Source: Neisseria leonii
GTDB taxonomy: Bacteria > Pseudomonadota > Gammaproteobacteria > Burkholderiales > Neisseriaceae
Reading direction: 5' to 3'
Assembly (NCBI RefSeq): GCF_028776105.2
Contig: NZ_CP145606.1
Coordinates: 496,001-560,000 of the forward strand
DNA: 64,000 nucleotides
A program made the translations under genes and the position numbers. The notes beneath the pieces are model-generated. The model was not told where the DNA came from. It saw nothing but the letters and a program-made list of their open reading frames with translations, and searched no databases. This document shows, piece after piece, positions 1 to 7,788 of this stretch (positions are counted from its first letter, which is position 1; each line of letters opens with the position of its first letter).

Positions 1-772
1 CATGCTTGCGCAAAAACGCATAACCCCATACCAACAGACCGATACCGGCCAGCAGCAGCACAATGCTGGCAATCGACCAGGCGATGTTTTCGCCGGTCGG
101 CACATTATTGATTAAAGGCTCGTGCGGCCAGTTGTTGGTATAAGTGGCTTCGCTGCCCGGGCGGTTGGTCGAGGCGACCCAGGAAGTCCAGAAAAAGAAA
201 TCGGTCAGGCGTTGGCGGTGTTCCGCGCCGGGCAGTGTGCCGTTTTTCATGGCAAAGGCTTCGCGGGTGGGAATCATGGCCGGATCATCACCGTAGAGTG
301 CGGTGTAATAGGGGGCAACGGCTTTGATGGCGCGGATGCGCGTGTCTGACAGGACAACCGTACCGTTTTCGTTCATTTGGCTGCCTTTGCGGTATTCGTC
401 GGCCATCTCGGCTTTCAGCGCGGCCTGCGAGGCGGTATCCAAGTCGGCAAATGCCTTGCCGTGCCGTGTTTGGGCGGCGGTTTCCAGCCAGGCGGTCAGC
501 TCGCGGTGCAGCCAGTCGGCCGTCCAGTCGGGTGCCTGAAAAGCACCGTGGCCGAACATGGAACCTAATTCCATGCCGCCGGTGGCTTGCCAGGCTTCCT
601 GTCCGGCCAGAATCTGATCGCGCGTCATCAGGGTTTCGCCGGCGGTACTGACATATTGTTGGGGAACGGGCGGTGCTTGGCGGTAAACTTCTACGCCCAA
701 GTAGCCCAGCAGGGAAAAGGTTACGGCTAATACGGCGATCAGCGATAACCACAGCTTTTTATACTGGCCCAT
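1..772 (-). CDS. norB: Nitric oxide reductase, quinol-dependent (NorB), N-terminal part
   Basis: Partial gene running off the left edge; about 257 codons are visible from the ATG at 772, preceded by AAGGAG. NorB is a single-chain, quinol-oxidising enzyme of the inner membrane that reduces NO to N2O. The visible protein begins MGQYKKLWLSL, has a membrane helix at about residues 7-27, a long periplasmic stretch with the GQEAWQATGGMELGS and NNWPHEPLINN segments typical of qNor, and a second helix starting near residue 225. The haem and FeB ligand region lies outside the window. It is divergent from aniA, as in meningococcus and gonococcus, so nitrite reduction and NO detoxification are controlled from one intergenic region. 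Confidence 0.93.
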   Translation of the reverse strand, partial: MGQYKKLWLSLIAVLAVTFSLLGYLGVEVYRQAPPVPQQYVSTAGETLMTRDQILAGQEAWQATGGMELGSMFGHGAFQAPDWTADWLHRELTAWLETAAQTRHGKAFADLDTASQAALKAEMADEYRKGSQMNENGTVVLSDTRIRAIKAVAPYYTALYGDDPAMIPTREAFAMKNGTLPGAEHRQRLTDFFFWTSWVASTNRPGSEATYTNNWPHEPLINNVPTGENIAWSIASIVLLLAGIGLLVWGYAFLRKH

Positions 773-810
773 GGTTTGCTCCTTATGGTTGGCAGTGGTG
801 TGTAAAATAA

Positions 811-827
811 ATTCATAAAATATGAAT
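811..827. promoter_or_regulatory. Palindrome upstream of norB, possible NsrR operator
   Basis: ATTCAT-AAAAT-ATGAAT is a perfect 6-5-6 inverted repeat centred about 47 bases before the norB start. NsrR, the NO-sensing repressor of norB and aniA in Neisseria, binds AT-rich dyads of this general shape. Assigning it to NsrR is inference; position and symmetry are seen directly. Confidence 0.45.
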
Positions 828-1047
828 GTTAAAAAATGGTAGCACAGCTTGAATGCGAAATAAACAGCCTGTTTTTGAGCTTGAACTCAATTTCAGTGGA
901 GGTGCCGCTATATTGATTCATTGCTTTTTATTTTGATTTTAATGGATAATTTTATTTTTCCGAACGGGAGTTGGCCATCTGAAAATATGACGGGGATGTT
1001 GTTTGTGTTTTTTACTGTCTTTTAAAGTTTCATTTTATGTAAATAAT

Positions 1048-1061
1048 TTGATGTGCATCAA
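1048..1061 (+). promoter_or_regulatory. FNR binding site of the aniA promoter
   Basis: TTGAT-GTGC-ATCAA matches the FNR consensus TTGAT-N4-ATCAA exactly. Its centre (1054.5) lies 41.5 bases before a start point predicted at about 1096 from the -10-like CATAAT at 1084-1089. That is the spacing of a class II FNR-activated promoter, as known for neisserial aniA. Confidence 0.85.
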
Positions 1062-1132
1062 ACAGGCGGCAGCACGCTGCACGCATAATGGTTTCCAGAC
1101 AAAAAAACAAACCCGCCAAAAAGGAAACCACT

Positions 1133-2614
1133 ATGAAACTGCAAGTTTTATCCGCCCTGATTGCTTCTGCCTTTGTGCTGGCCGCCTGCGGTGAAAAGGC
1201 ACAGACGGTTCCGCCCGCGCCGGTTGCCGTAGCGGCTTCTTCCGCACCGGCGGCATCTGCGCCCCAGGGTGAATTGCCGGTGATGGATGCCGTGCTGACT
1301 CAGGCACCGGATGTGCCGCCCGCCATCGACCGCGACTATCCGGCCAAAGTGGTGGTAAAAATCGAAGTGGTGGAAAAAGTGATGGAGATGGCCGACGGGG
1401 TCGAATACAAATATTGGACGTTCGGCGGCGATGTACCGGGGCAGTTTATCCGTGTGCGCGAGGGCGACACGGTGGAAGTGCAGTTTTCCAATCACCCCTC
1501 TTCGACGGTGCCGCACAATATCGACTTCCATTCGGCCACAGGCCCCGGCGGTGGTGCGGAGTCGAGCTTTACCGCACCCGGCCATACTTCGACATTCAGC
1601 TTCAAAGTGCTGAATCCGGGGCTGTATGTGTATCACTGTGCCACCGCGCCGGTGGGAATGCATATTGCCAACGGTATGTACGGCCTGATTCTGGTCGAAC
1701 CTAAGGAAGGGCTGCCCAAAGCCGATAAAGAGTTTTACGTGATGCAGGGCGATTTCTATACCAAAGGGGCATACGGCGAGCGCGGTTTGCAGCCTTTCGA
1801 TATGAATAAAGCGATTAAGGAGCAGCCCGATTATGTCGTATTCAACGGCCGTGTCGGTTCGATGCTGGGCGATAAGGCCTTAAAGGCCGAAGTGGGCGAA
1901 ACCGTGCGTATGTATGTGGGTAACGGCGGTCCGAACTTGGTTTCTTCGTTCCACGTCATCGGCGAGATTTTCGATAAGGTATATATTGAAGGCGGTTCGG
2001 CGGTCAATGAGAATATCCAGACCACGCTGGTGCCTGCGGGCGGTTCGGCGATTGTTGAATTTAAAGTCGATGTGCCGGGCAACTTTACCTTGGTCGATCA
2101 CTCCATTTTCCGCGCGTTCAACAAAGGCGCGCTGGGCCAGCTCAAAGTAAGCGGTCCCGAAAATAAAGAGATTTTCTCGGGCAAATTGAGCGATTCCGTT
2201 TACCAGCCGGAGGGCGGTACCGTGCAGACGGTTCCGCTGACGCAAGAAGAGCAGGCCAAAGCCGATGCCGGTGCGGCCAAAGCGGCCGGCAAGGACGATC
2301 AGATCAAGTTGGGTAAGGCTGTTTACGATTCCAACTGCATGGCCTGCCACGGTGCGCAGGGACAGGGTGTAGAGGGTGCATTCCCGCCGTTGGCCAAATC
2401 CGATTATCTGCTGCAGGATCCGAAGCGCGGGATTGATGCGGTTTTGAAAGGCGTGAACGGTAAGATTACCGTGAACGGTAAGGAATACAACAGCGTGATG
2501 CCCGCACTGGCTTTGGACGACGAACAGACGGCCAATGTGCTGACGTATATCCTGAACAGTTTCGGCAACGACGGCGGTCAAATCAGTCCGGCAGATGTGG
2601 CCAAACGGCGTTAA
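1133..2614 (+). CDS. aniA: Copper nitrite reductase AniA with C-terminal cytochrome c domain
   Basis: Reduces nitrite to NO at the outer membrane; 493 residues from the ATG at 1133 (AAGGAAAC ribosome site). An upstream in-frame ATG at 1088 overlaps the predicted -10 element and is rejected. The signal peptide ends LAAC (Cys19), so this is a lipoprotein, followed by an Ala/Pro-rich linker. Two cupredoxin domains follow: His128 and His133 in PHNIDFHS, then His168-Cys169 and His177 in [11 protein letters not shown] give copper ligands. After about residue 390 comes an extra class I cytochrome c domain with haem motif CMACH (402-406) and probable axial Met456. The well-known gonococcal AniA lacks this domain. 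The haem domain probably passes electrons straight to the copper site. Expression is expected in low oxygen through FNR. Confidence 0.95.
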   Translation: MKLQVLSALIASAFVLAACGEKAQTVPPAPVAVAASSAPAASAPQGELPVMDAVLTQAPDVPPAIDRDYPAKVVVKIEVVEKVMEMADGVEYKYWTFGGDVPGQFIRVREGDTVEVQFSNHPSSTVPHNIDFHSATGPGGGAESSFTAPGHTSTFSFKVLNPGLYVYHCATAPVGMHIANGMYGLILVEPKEGLPKADKEFYVMQGDFYTKGAYGERGLQPFDMNKAIKEQPDYVVFNGRVGSMLGDKALKAEVGETVRMYVGNGGPNLVSSFHVIGEIFDKVYIEGGSAVNENIQTTLVPAGGSAIVEFKVDVPGNFTLVDHSIFRAFNKGALGQLKVSGPENKEIFSGKLSDSVYQPEGGTVQTVPLTQEEQAKADAGAAKAAGKDDQIKLGKAVYDSNCMACHGAQGQGVEGAFPPLAKSDYLLQDPKRGIDAVLKGVNGKITVNGKEYNSVMPALALDDEQTANVLTYILNSFGNDGGQISPADVAKRR

Positions 2615-2670
2615 ATTGCCACGGTGGCCGGAAGTCTTCTTCCGGCTTTATTTGAACACTGCCGAAACCG

Positions 2671-2713
2671 CGTTTTCAGACGGCCCCAGTCCGCAACAGG
2701 CCGTCTGAAAACG
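2671..2713. terminator. DUS-pair hairpin after aniA
   Basis: CGTTTTCAGACGGCC and GGCCGTCTGAAAACG face each other around a 13-base loop, 57 bases after the aniA stop. The second arm is an AG-form uptake sequence. Confidence 0.75.
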
Positions 2714-2738
2714 GTTTGGCAATCCGGGGAGCGCGTTG

Positions 2739-3506
2739 ATGAAAATGGCTTTAATCTGCCGCATCGTCTTTGTCCTGTTGTCAGTGCCGGCGGCTGCTTA
2801 TTCCGGGGCGGCAGAGATGGTCAAACTGCCGGGCGGCAGTTACCGTCCGCTGTACCTGAAAGAGAATACGCCGCAAATCAGCGTCAGGCCGTACCGCTTG
2901 GACAAATATCCTGTAAGCAACCGCGAATTTGCCGCCTTTACCGCCCAAAATCCGCAATGGCGGCGCGGCCATACCGGCAGCAAGCAGAGTGACAGGCACT
3001 ATCTGGCGCACTGGGTGGCCAAGGGGCAGGGGTTTGCCCCGAAAACGGCCGATTTGGATAAGCCGGTAACTTATGTTTCATGGTTTGCCGCCCACGCCTA
3101 TTGCCGCGCACAGGGAAAACGCCTGCCGACCATAGATGAATGGGAATTTGCCGGACAGGCTTCGCAAACCAGTCCCAACGGTGCCAAAGAAGCAGCCTAC
3201 CGCGAGACCATTCTGAACTGGTATGCCGAAGGCAGCAGCAAAGGCTTGGGCAAAATAGGCCGGAAAGCTCCCAATTATTGGGGGATTCACGATATGCACG
3301 GCCTGATTTGGGAGTGGACGGAAGATTTCAACAGCAGTCTGCTCAACTCCGGCCAAGTCGATAACAGTATGTTCTGTTCGGGTGCGTCGGCGGGGGCGGC
3401 AGACCCGAGCGATTATGCCGCCTTTATGCGCTACGGTTTCCGCACCAGTGTCCAGGCCAAGTTTTCCGTGCATAATCTGGGTTTCCGCTGCGCGGCCGAT
3501 TCCTGA
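2739..3506 (+). CDS. nirV: NirV-like formylglycine-generating-enzyme family protein
   Basis: A 255-residue exported protein of the SUMF1/FGE-sulfatase fold. The N-terminal 20 or so residues form a signal peptide (ICRIVFVLLSVPAAAYSG). The domain shows the usual landmarks: MVKLPGGSY near the start, YRLDKYPVSNREFAAF, VSWFAAHAYCRAQGKRLPTIDEWEFAG, GLIWEWTEDF and the closing LGFRCA. NirV genes often lie next to copper nitrite reductase genes in other denitrifiers and their exact role is unsettled; placement directly after aniA is the basis of the name. The start at 2739 is ATG with GGGGAG upstream; a TTG one codon earlier is less likely. Confidence 0.82.
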   Translation: MKMALICRIVFVLLSVPAAAYSGAAEMVKLPGGSYRPLYLKENTPQISVRPYRLDKYPVSNREFAAFTAQNPQWRRGHTGSKQSDRHYLAHWVAKGQGFAPKTADLDKPVTYVSWFAAHAYCRAQGKRLPTIDEWEFAGQASQTSPNGAKEAAYRETILNWYAEGSSKGLGKIGRKAPNYWGIHDMHGLIWEWTEDFNSSLLNSGQVDNSMFCSGASAGAADPSDYAAFMRYGFRTSVQAKFSVHNLGFRCAADS

Positions 3507-3517
3507 ACACAGGATAG

Positions 3518-3552
3518 AAACCGCCGCCGTATCGGGTATACGGCGGCGGTTT
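3518..3552. terminator. Bidirectional GC-rich hairpin between convergent genes
   Basis: AAACCGCCGCCGTAT is mirrored by ATACGGCGGCGGTTT. The stem carries an A-run on one side and a T-run on the other, so it can serve both nirV and the convergent CNP1-like gene. Confidence 0.75.
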
Positions 3553-3578
3553 GCGGTTTCTTGGGGGGAAGCCGGCGT

Positions 3579-4184
3579 TTATCCGCCGACGGCATCGCTG
3601 CCGATACGGCCGGAAGCCGGCACTTTGCCGCCGCGCTCCAGCAGACGCGCACGCAGGGCTTCGCCGTTTTTCGGTACGCCGTCGATACACCACACTTTAT
3701 ACAGTGCACCGCGTACCGGTTCCGGGCTGCTCAGAATGGATCCGATGTTCTGCCATTGCGGATTGCGCGGCTGAATCCAGCGCCGGTTCTGCATATCGGC
3801 AAAAGCATAGATTTTATACGACGATTTTTTTTCCTGACGGAAAGAGGTCGGCGCACAGTAAACCGCTTCGGCGCTGATATTGTCGTAACCGCTTTGCGAA
3901 CGTATGTTCAGCACATAGCGGATACTGCCGTCTGCCGCCAGCCGCACGCTGTCCAGAGCGACGGACGGTTCGCTCGGGAAGCCGGGCGTGACATAAATCC
4001 GCTGCCAGCGGGTTTGGCTGTCAGGCAGTGCGGGCAGGATTTCATCGGATTCGCTGAACCGGTTGCGTGCCGCCTCTTCGGGCGATTCGACATAATTGGT
4101 ATTGTAGAGAGTGTCTTTTTGATTGATACCGGCGGCTTGGGCGGCCAATGCCGCAACGGTTACCGGCAGAATAAGCAGGCGCAT
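3579..4184 (-). CDS. CNP1-like family protein, probable exported protein
   Basis: A 201-residue protein with a short N-terminal signal peptide (MRLLILPVTVAALAAQAAG). It matches by eye the CNP1-like family first described from Neisseria: a conserved core with SVRLAADGSIRYVLNIRS, AEAVYCAPTSFR and SSYKIYAFAD. No enzymatic function is established for the family. The start at 4184 has AAGGA nine bases upstream. It ends convergently with the nirV-like gene and is followed by a shared hairpin. The C-terminal tail (SGRIGSDAVGG) is low in complexity and may be disordered. A periplasmic location is likely. Confidence 0.75.
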   Translation of the reverse strand: MRLLILPVTVAALAAQAAGINQKDTLYNTNYVESPEEAARNRFSESDEILPALPDSQTRWQRIYVTPGFPSEPSVALDSVRLAADGSIRYVLNIRSQSGYDNISAEAVYCAPTSFRQEKKSSYKIYAFADMQNRRWIQPRNPQWQNIGSILSSPEPVRGALYKVWCIDGVPKNGEALRARLLERGGKVPASGRIGSDAVGG

Positions 4185-4318
4185 GGGCGATCCTTGCGGT
4201 CATGAAAAACGGTATCTATTCTAACCTGCCGCTGCGGCCATTGCCAGCCGCCGCACGTTCCACAGACGGCATCTGCCGCGCTATAATCCGCTTTTTACGT
4301 TTGCTGACCGAAAACAAG

Positions 4319-4549
4319 ATGAATGAACAATTATTGGATTTGAGCGGCCTGAAATGTCCGCTGCCGATTCTGCGCACCAAAAAAACTTTGGCACAGATGA
4401 AAGGGGGCGTGTTGAAAGTGTTGGCAACCGACCCCGGCGCACCCGGCGATTTTGCCGCTTTCTGCCGCCAAACCGGCCACGTGCTGCGCGAATCGTCCGT
4501 CGAGAACGGCGTATTTGTTTTGGTGGTACAGCATAAAGACGGCGTTTGA
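4319..4549 (+). CDS. TusA-family sulfurtransferase
   Basis: A 76-residue protein of the TusA/SirA/YedF family, carriers of persulfide sulfur for thiolation reactions. The signature [13 protein letters not shown] near the N-terminus holds the acceptor Cys13, and the rest ([21 protein letters not shown]) follows the family. I chose the ATG at 4319 because the longer frame upstream (from 4202) lacks family similarity. The gene ends 29 bases before pyrC, so the two may be cotranscribed. Whether it acts in tRNA 2-thiolation like E. coli TusA cannot be told from sequence alone. Confidence 0.88.
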   Translation: MNEQLLDLSGLKCPLPILRTKKTLAQMKGGVLKVLATDPGAPGDFAAFCRQTGHVLRESSVENGVFVLVVQHKDGV

Positions 4550-4578
4550 ACGCCGCCCGGTTATTTAAAGGAACGCAT

Positions 4579-5616
4579 ATGCAGACTCTGACCCTGACCC
4601 GCCCCGACGATTTCCACCTCCACGTGCGCGACGGTGCGGCACTCAAAGCCGTAGTGCCGTATACCGCCCGCCAAATGGGGCGTGCGCTGATTATGCCCAA
4701 TCTGAAACCGCCCGTTACTACGGTAGCGCAGGCCTTGGCCTATAAACAGGAAATTTCAGCTGCCGTTCCGGCCGGTTTGGATTTCGAACCGCTGATGTGC
4801 CTGTATCTGACCGACCATGCCACGCCCGACTTGGTGCGCGAAGCCAAAGCGGCGGGCATTGTGGCCTTCAAGCTGTATCCGGCCGGTGCGACCACCAATT
4901 CCGATTCGGGCGTTACCGATTTATTTAAATTGCTGCCGGTTTTGCAGGCGATGGCCGAAGAGGGAGTGCGGTTTCTGGTACACGGCGAAGTGACCGACCC
5001 CGACATCGATATTTTCGACCGCGAAGCAGTGTTTATCGAGCGGGTGATGAAGCCGGTGTTGGCGCAGGTGCCCGATTTGAAAGTGGTGTTCGAGCACATC
5101 ACCACGGCCGAAGCGGCGCGGCTGGTGATGGAGGCGGGCGACAATGTGGCGGCTACCGTAACCCCGCAGCATCTGCTGCTCAACCGCAACGATCTGCTGG
5201 TGGGCGGTGTGCGTCCGCACCATTACTGCCTGCCGGTGCTCAAACGCGAAAGCCACCGCCGGGCTTTGGTGGCGGCCGTAACCGGCAGTCAGTCGCATAA
5301 ATTCTTTTTGGGTACCGATTCCGCACCGCATGTGCAGACGGCCAAAGAAAATGCCTGCGGTTGTGCGGGTATGTTCAGCGCGATGCATGCCATCGGTCTG
5401 TATGCGGAAGTATTTGAAGCGGCCGGCGCGTTGGACAAACTCGAAGCGTTTGCGGCGCAAAACGGCGCGCGTTTTTACGGTTTGCCGCAAAACAGCGGCC
5501 GCATCACGCTGGTCAAGCAGGCCGAGCAGGTGCCGCAGAGTGTGCCGTTCGGCGACGGACAGCTGGTGCCGATGCGTGCGGGCGGCGAAGTGGCCTGGCG
5601 CGTGGCGGCGGAGTAA
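4579..5616 (+). CDS. pyrC: Dihydroorotase
   Basis: Converts N-carbamoyl-aspartate to dihydroorotate in pyrimidine synthesis. The 345 residues match the class II (E. coli PyrC) length. The zinc-binding HLHVRDG (His13, His15) is at the N-terminus; the lysine in AFKLYPAG is the likely carboxylated metal bridge; [14 protein letters not shown] and LGTDSAPH supply the remaining ligands and the catalytic Asp. AAAGGAA precedes the ATG at 4579. The next gene starts 8 bases after the stop, suggesting one transcript. Confidence 0.96.
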   Translation: MQTLTLTRPDDFHLHVRDGAALKAVVPYTARQMGRALIMPNLKPPVTTVAQALAYKQEISAAVPAGLDFEPLMCLYLTDHATPDLVREAKAAGIVAFKLYPAGATTNSDSGVTDLFKLLPVLQAMAEEGVRFLVHGEVTDPDIDIFDREAVFIERVMKPVLAQVPDLKVVFEHITTAEAARLVMEAGDNVAATVTPQHLLLNRNDLLVGGVRPHHYCLPVLKRESHRRALVAAVTGSQSHKFFLGTDSAPHVQTAKENACGCAGMFSAMHAIGLYAEVFEAAGALDKLEAFAAQNGARFYGLPQNSGRITLVKQAEQVPQSVPFGDGQLVPMRAGGEVAWRVAAE

Positions 5617-5624
5617 GGGCGGCT

Positions 5625-6239
5625 GTGGCGGCTTTCGCGGATACGGTTTGTTCGCGCCGCAATCTGTTGGGGGCGGCGGCGTTTTTCTGTCTGCCGTCTG
5701 CGGTACACGGCGCGGTGCAGCACGAAGAAACTTTGGCTGATGATGTCGCTTCCGTGATGCGCGGTTCGCTGGAAAACGCTTCGCCCGCGCGGCTGGTATT
5801 TGCCGACCCCGGCGAAGGGCGGCGGTGGCTGGCGGAAATGTCGCGCCGTTTGCAGCGTTTTGTGGCCGATGCGTATGAGCGCGAGCGTATGCTGGTGCAT
5901 ATCCAATATGAAAGTGCGCGGGCGGGTTTGGACAGTCAGCTGATTTTGGCTTTAATCGAAGTAGAAAGTGCGTTCCGCCAGTATGCGGTCAGTGCGGCCG
6001 GTGCGCGCGGGCTGATGCAGGTGATGCCGTTTTGGCAGCGGTATATCGGGCGGCCGGAGCATAATCTGTTTGATGTGCGCACCAATCTGCGTTACGGCTG
6101 TACGGTGCTGCGCCATTACCGTAATGTCGAGCGAGGCGATTTTGTCCGCGCTTTGGCACGCTATAACGGCAGTTTGGGCAGCCGCCGTTATCCCGATGCG
6201 GTTTATGCGGCATGGCAGCGGCGCTGGCGTTGGCCGTAA
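5625..6239 (+). CDS. Lytic transglycosylase, SLT domain, Tat-like signal
   Basis: A 204-residue soluble lytic transglycosylase-type enzyme that cleaves peptidoglycan glycan strands in the periplasm. The catalytic Glu is in ALIEVESAFRQYAVS, followed by the family motif GARGLMQVMP and the later ALARYNGS. The N-terminus reads CSRRNLLGAAAFFCLPSA, a twin-arginine pattern (SRRNLL) before a hydrophobic stretch, which suggests Tat export. It starts with GTG at 5625, eight bases after pyrC, with AAGGG from the pyrC end serving as ribosome site. It is much shorter than E. coli Slt70 and resembles the stand-alone SLT domains seen beside pyrC in other Neisseria. Confidence 0.85.
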   Translation: MAAFADTVCSRRNLLGAAAFFCLPSAVHGAVQHEETLADDVASVMRGSLENASPARLVFADPGEGRRWLAEMSRRLQRFVADAYERERMLVHIQYESARAGLDSQLILALIEVESAFRQYAVSAAGARGLMQVMPFWQRYIGRPEHNLFDVRTNLRYGCTVLRHYRNVERGDFVRALARYNGSLGSRRYPDAVYAAWQRRWRWP

Positions 6240-6258
6240 AGGGTAAATCGCGGACAGA

Positions 6259-6298
6259 GACCGTCTGAAAACAGTTTGTTGTTTTTCAGACGGCCTTT
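6259..6298. terminator. DUS-pair hairpin
   Basis: GACCGTCTGAAAAC pairs with GTTTTTCAGACGGCC and is followed by TTTTG. The left arm has one mismatch to the AG uptake sequence. It lies after the SLT gene and before the convergent coaBC stop. Confidence 0.75.
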
Positions 6299-6394
6299 TG
6301 TTTGCGGAAAATGAAAACGGTTTCTGCTGTGTCGTTTTTGTCCGTCAGCCGCAGACATTTGATGCAGCTGCTTCACACGGCGTTTTTTGCTGTT

Positions 6395-7594
6395 TCAGGC
6401 AGCCTCTGCTGCGGCCGTCAGTTCGGCTATCCGTGCGACGATGGCTTCGGCTGCGGCTGCTTTGCTGCCGGCGGGCAGGGCGGTTTCACGTTCGGCATCG
6501 ATTAAAGTGATTTGGTTGTCGGGTTTGCCCATCGCCACCGAAACATCGTTGGCCACCAGCAGCGGAATGCCTTTTTTCAGGCGTTTGGCGCGGCCGTGTT
6601 CAACAATGTTTTCACTTTCGGCAGCGAAGCCCACGCAAAACGGCGCATCGGGCAGGGCGGCCACGGTGGCGAGAATGTCGGGATTTTGCGCCAGTTCGAT
6701 AATGGGCGGTGCGCCGCTGCCGTCTTTTTTGATTTTGTGGCGGCTGCGGTTTTTGACGTGATAATCGGCGACGGCGGCCACGGAGATGAAAATATCCTGC
6801 CCGTTCAGACGGCGCAGGACGGCGTCCAGCATCTCGCGCGCGCCCTGTGTCTGCTCGCTGTATGCCAGACCGGCAGGCAGGGCGGTCTGCATCTGGCCGT
6901 GAATCAGGCTGACTTCGGCACCGGCGGCACGGCAGGCACGTGCCAAGGCCGCCCCCATTTGTCCGCTGGACAGGTTGGTGATACCGCGCACGGGGTCGAT
7001 GGCTTCAAATGTGGCACCGGCGGTAATCAGCACTTTTTTTCCGGCCAGCGGTTTGGCGTGCCATAAATCGGGCAGTAAATCGGCCAATTCGGCCGCTTCC
7101 GGCATACGGCCGGTACCGCTTTCGCCGCAGGCCTGTTCGCCCTCGGCGGGCTGGAAAACGGTAATGCCGTCGTCCTGCAAACGGGCGATATGGCGCAGAT
7201 TCGCCGGATTGTGCCACATTTCGACGTTCATGGACGGGGCAACGGCCAGCGGGCATTTTCGCGCGGCAGCCAGTGTGGTGAGCAGGTTGTCGGCAATGCC
7301 GCAGGCGATTTTGGCCAGCGTGTTCGCGCTGGCGGGCGCAATCAGAAACACATCGGCCTGGCGGGTCAGGTTGATGTGCGCCATGCCGTTGCCGCCGAAA
7401 CTGCCGTCGTGGGTATCGGTGTAAACGGGATTGCCGCTGAGTGCCTGAAAGGTCAGAGAGCCGACAAATTCGGCAGCAGCGCGGCTCATGACGATATGTA
7501 CGTCGTGCCCCTGTTTTTTCAGCAGGCGCACCAGTTCGCACGATTTGTAGGCGGCAATGCCGCCGCTGATGCCCAATAGAATATTTTTTTTCAT
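6395..7594 (-). CDS. coaBC: CoaBC: phosphopantothenoylcysteine decarboxylase / phosphopantothenate-cysteine ligase
   Basis: Bifunctional coenzyme A synthesis enzyme of 399 residues. The N-terminal flavoprotein half (CoaC) shows GISGGIAAYKSCELVR, the HINLTRQADVFLIAPASANTLAK region and PSMNVEMWHNP. The C-terminal CTP-dependent ligase half (CoaB) shows ITAGATFEAIDPVRGITNLSSG and SVAAVADYHVKN. The ATG at 7594 begins MKKNILLG; the frame is open further upstream but that stretch is encoded by an uptake sequence and is not conserved. It follows mltD on the same strand after a 194-base gap with hairpins. Confidence 0.95.
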   Translation of the reverse strand: MKKNILLGISGGIAAYKSCELVRLLKKQGHDVHIVMSRAAAEFVGSLTFQALSGNPVYTDTHDGSFGGNGMAHINLTRQADVFLIAPASANTLAKIACGIADNLLTTLAAARKCPLAVAPSMNVEMWHNPANLRHIARLQDDGITVFQPAEGEQACGESGTGRMPEAAELADLLPDLWHAKPLAGKKVLITAGATFEAIDPVRGITNLSSGQMGAALARACRAAGAEVSLIHGQMQTALPAGLAYSEQTQGAREMLDAVLRRLNGQDIFISVAAVADYHVKNRSRHKIKKDGSGAPPIIELAQNPDILATVAALPDAPFCVGFAAESENIVEHGRAKRLKKGIPLLVANDVSVAMGKPDNQITLIDAERETALPAGSKAAAAEAIVARIAELTAAAEAA

Positions 7595-7610
7595 GGCGTT
7601 TTCTGCGACA

Positions 7611-7688
7611 GGCCGTCTGAAAGCTGCGTTTTGGCCGTTTATCGGTTTATTTTTTGATAAACGGAACGGAGCCGACGTTTCAGACGGC
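7611..7688. repeat. Widely spaced inverted DUS pair with inner hairpin
   Basis: AGGCCGTCTGAAA near 7611 and TTTCAGACGGCAT near 7678 are inverted but about 55 bases apart. Between them CCGTTTATC (7635-7643) pairs with GATAAACGG (7656-7664). This lies between mltD and coaBC. Confidence 0.6.
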
Positions 7689-7743
7689 ATTTAAAGTTTG
7701 ACTGTTTCGGCTGATAGATTCGGTCGATGGAAACCGGGCAGAT

Positions 7744-7776
7744 TATACCGCCGATACGGCAGAGACGGGCGGTATA
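7744..7776 (-). terminator. Hairpin after mltD
   Basis: TATACCGCC and GGCGGTATA form a 9 bp stem 12 bases past the mltD stop. There is no clear T-run, so its strength as a terminator is uncertain. Confidence 0.45.
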
Positions 7777-7788
7777 GCGGCCGGATTT

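Noticed and set aside
1088..1132. ATG at 1088 as aniA start
   Set aside because: It falls in the predicted -10 box and would put [15 protein letters not shown] before a normal lipoprotein signal; the ATG at 1133 has a good ribosome site.
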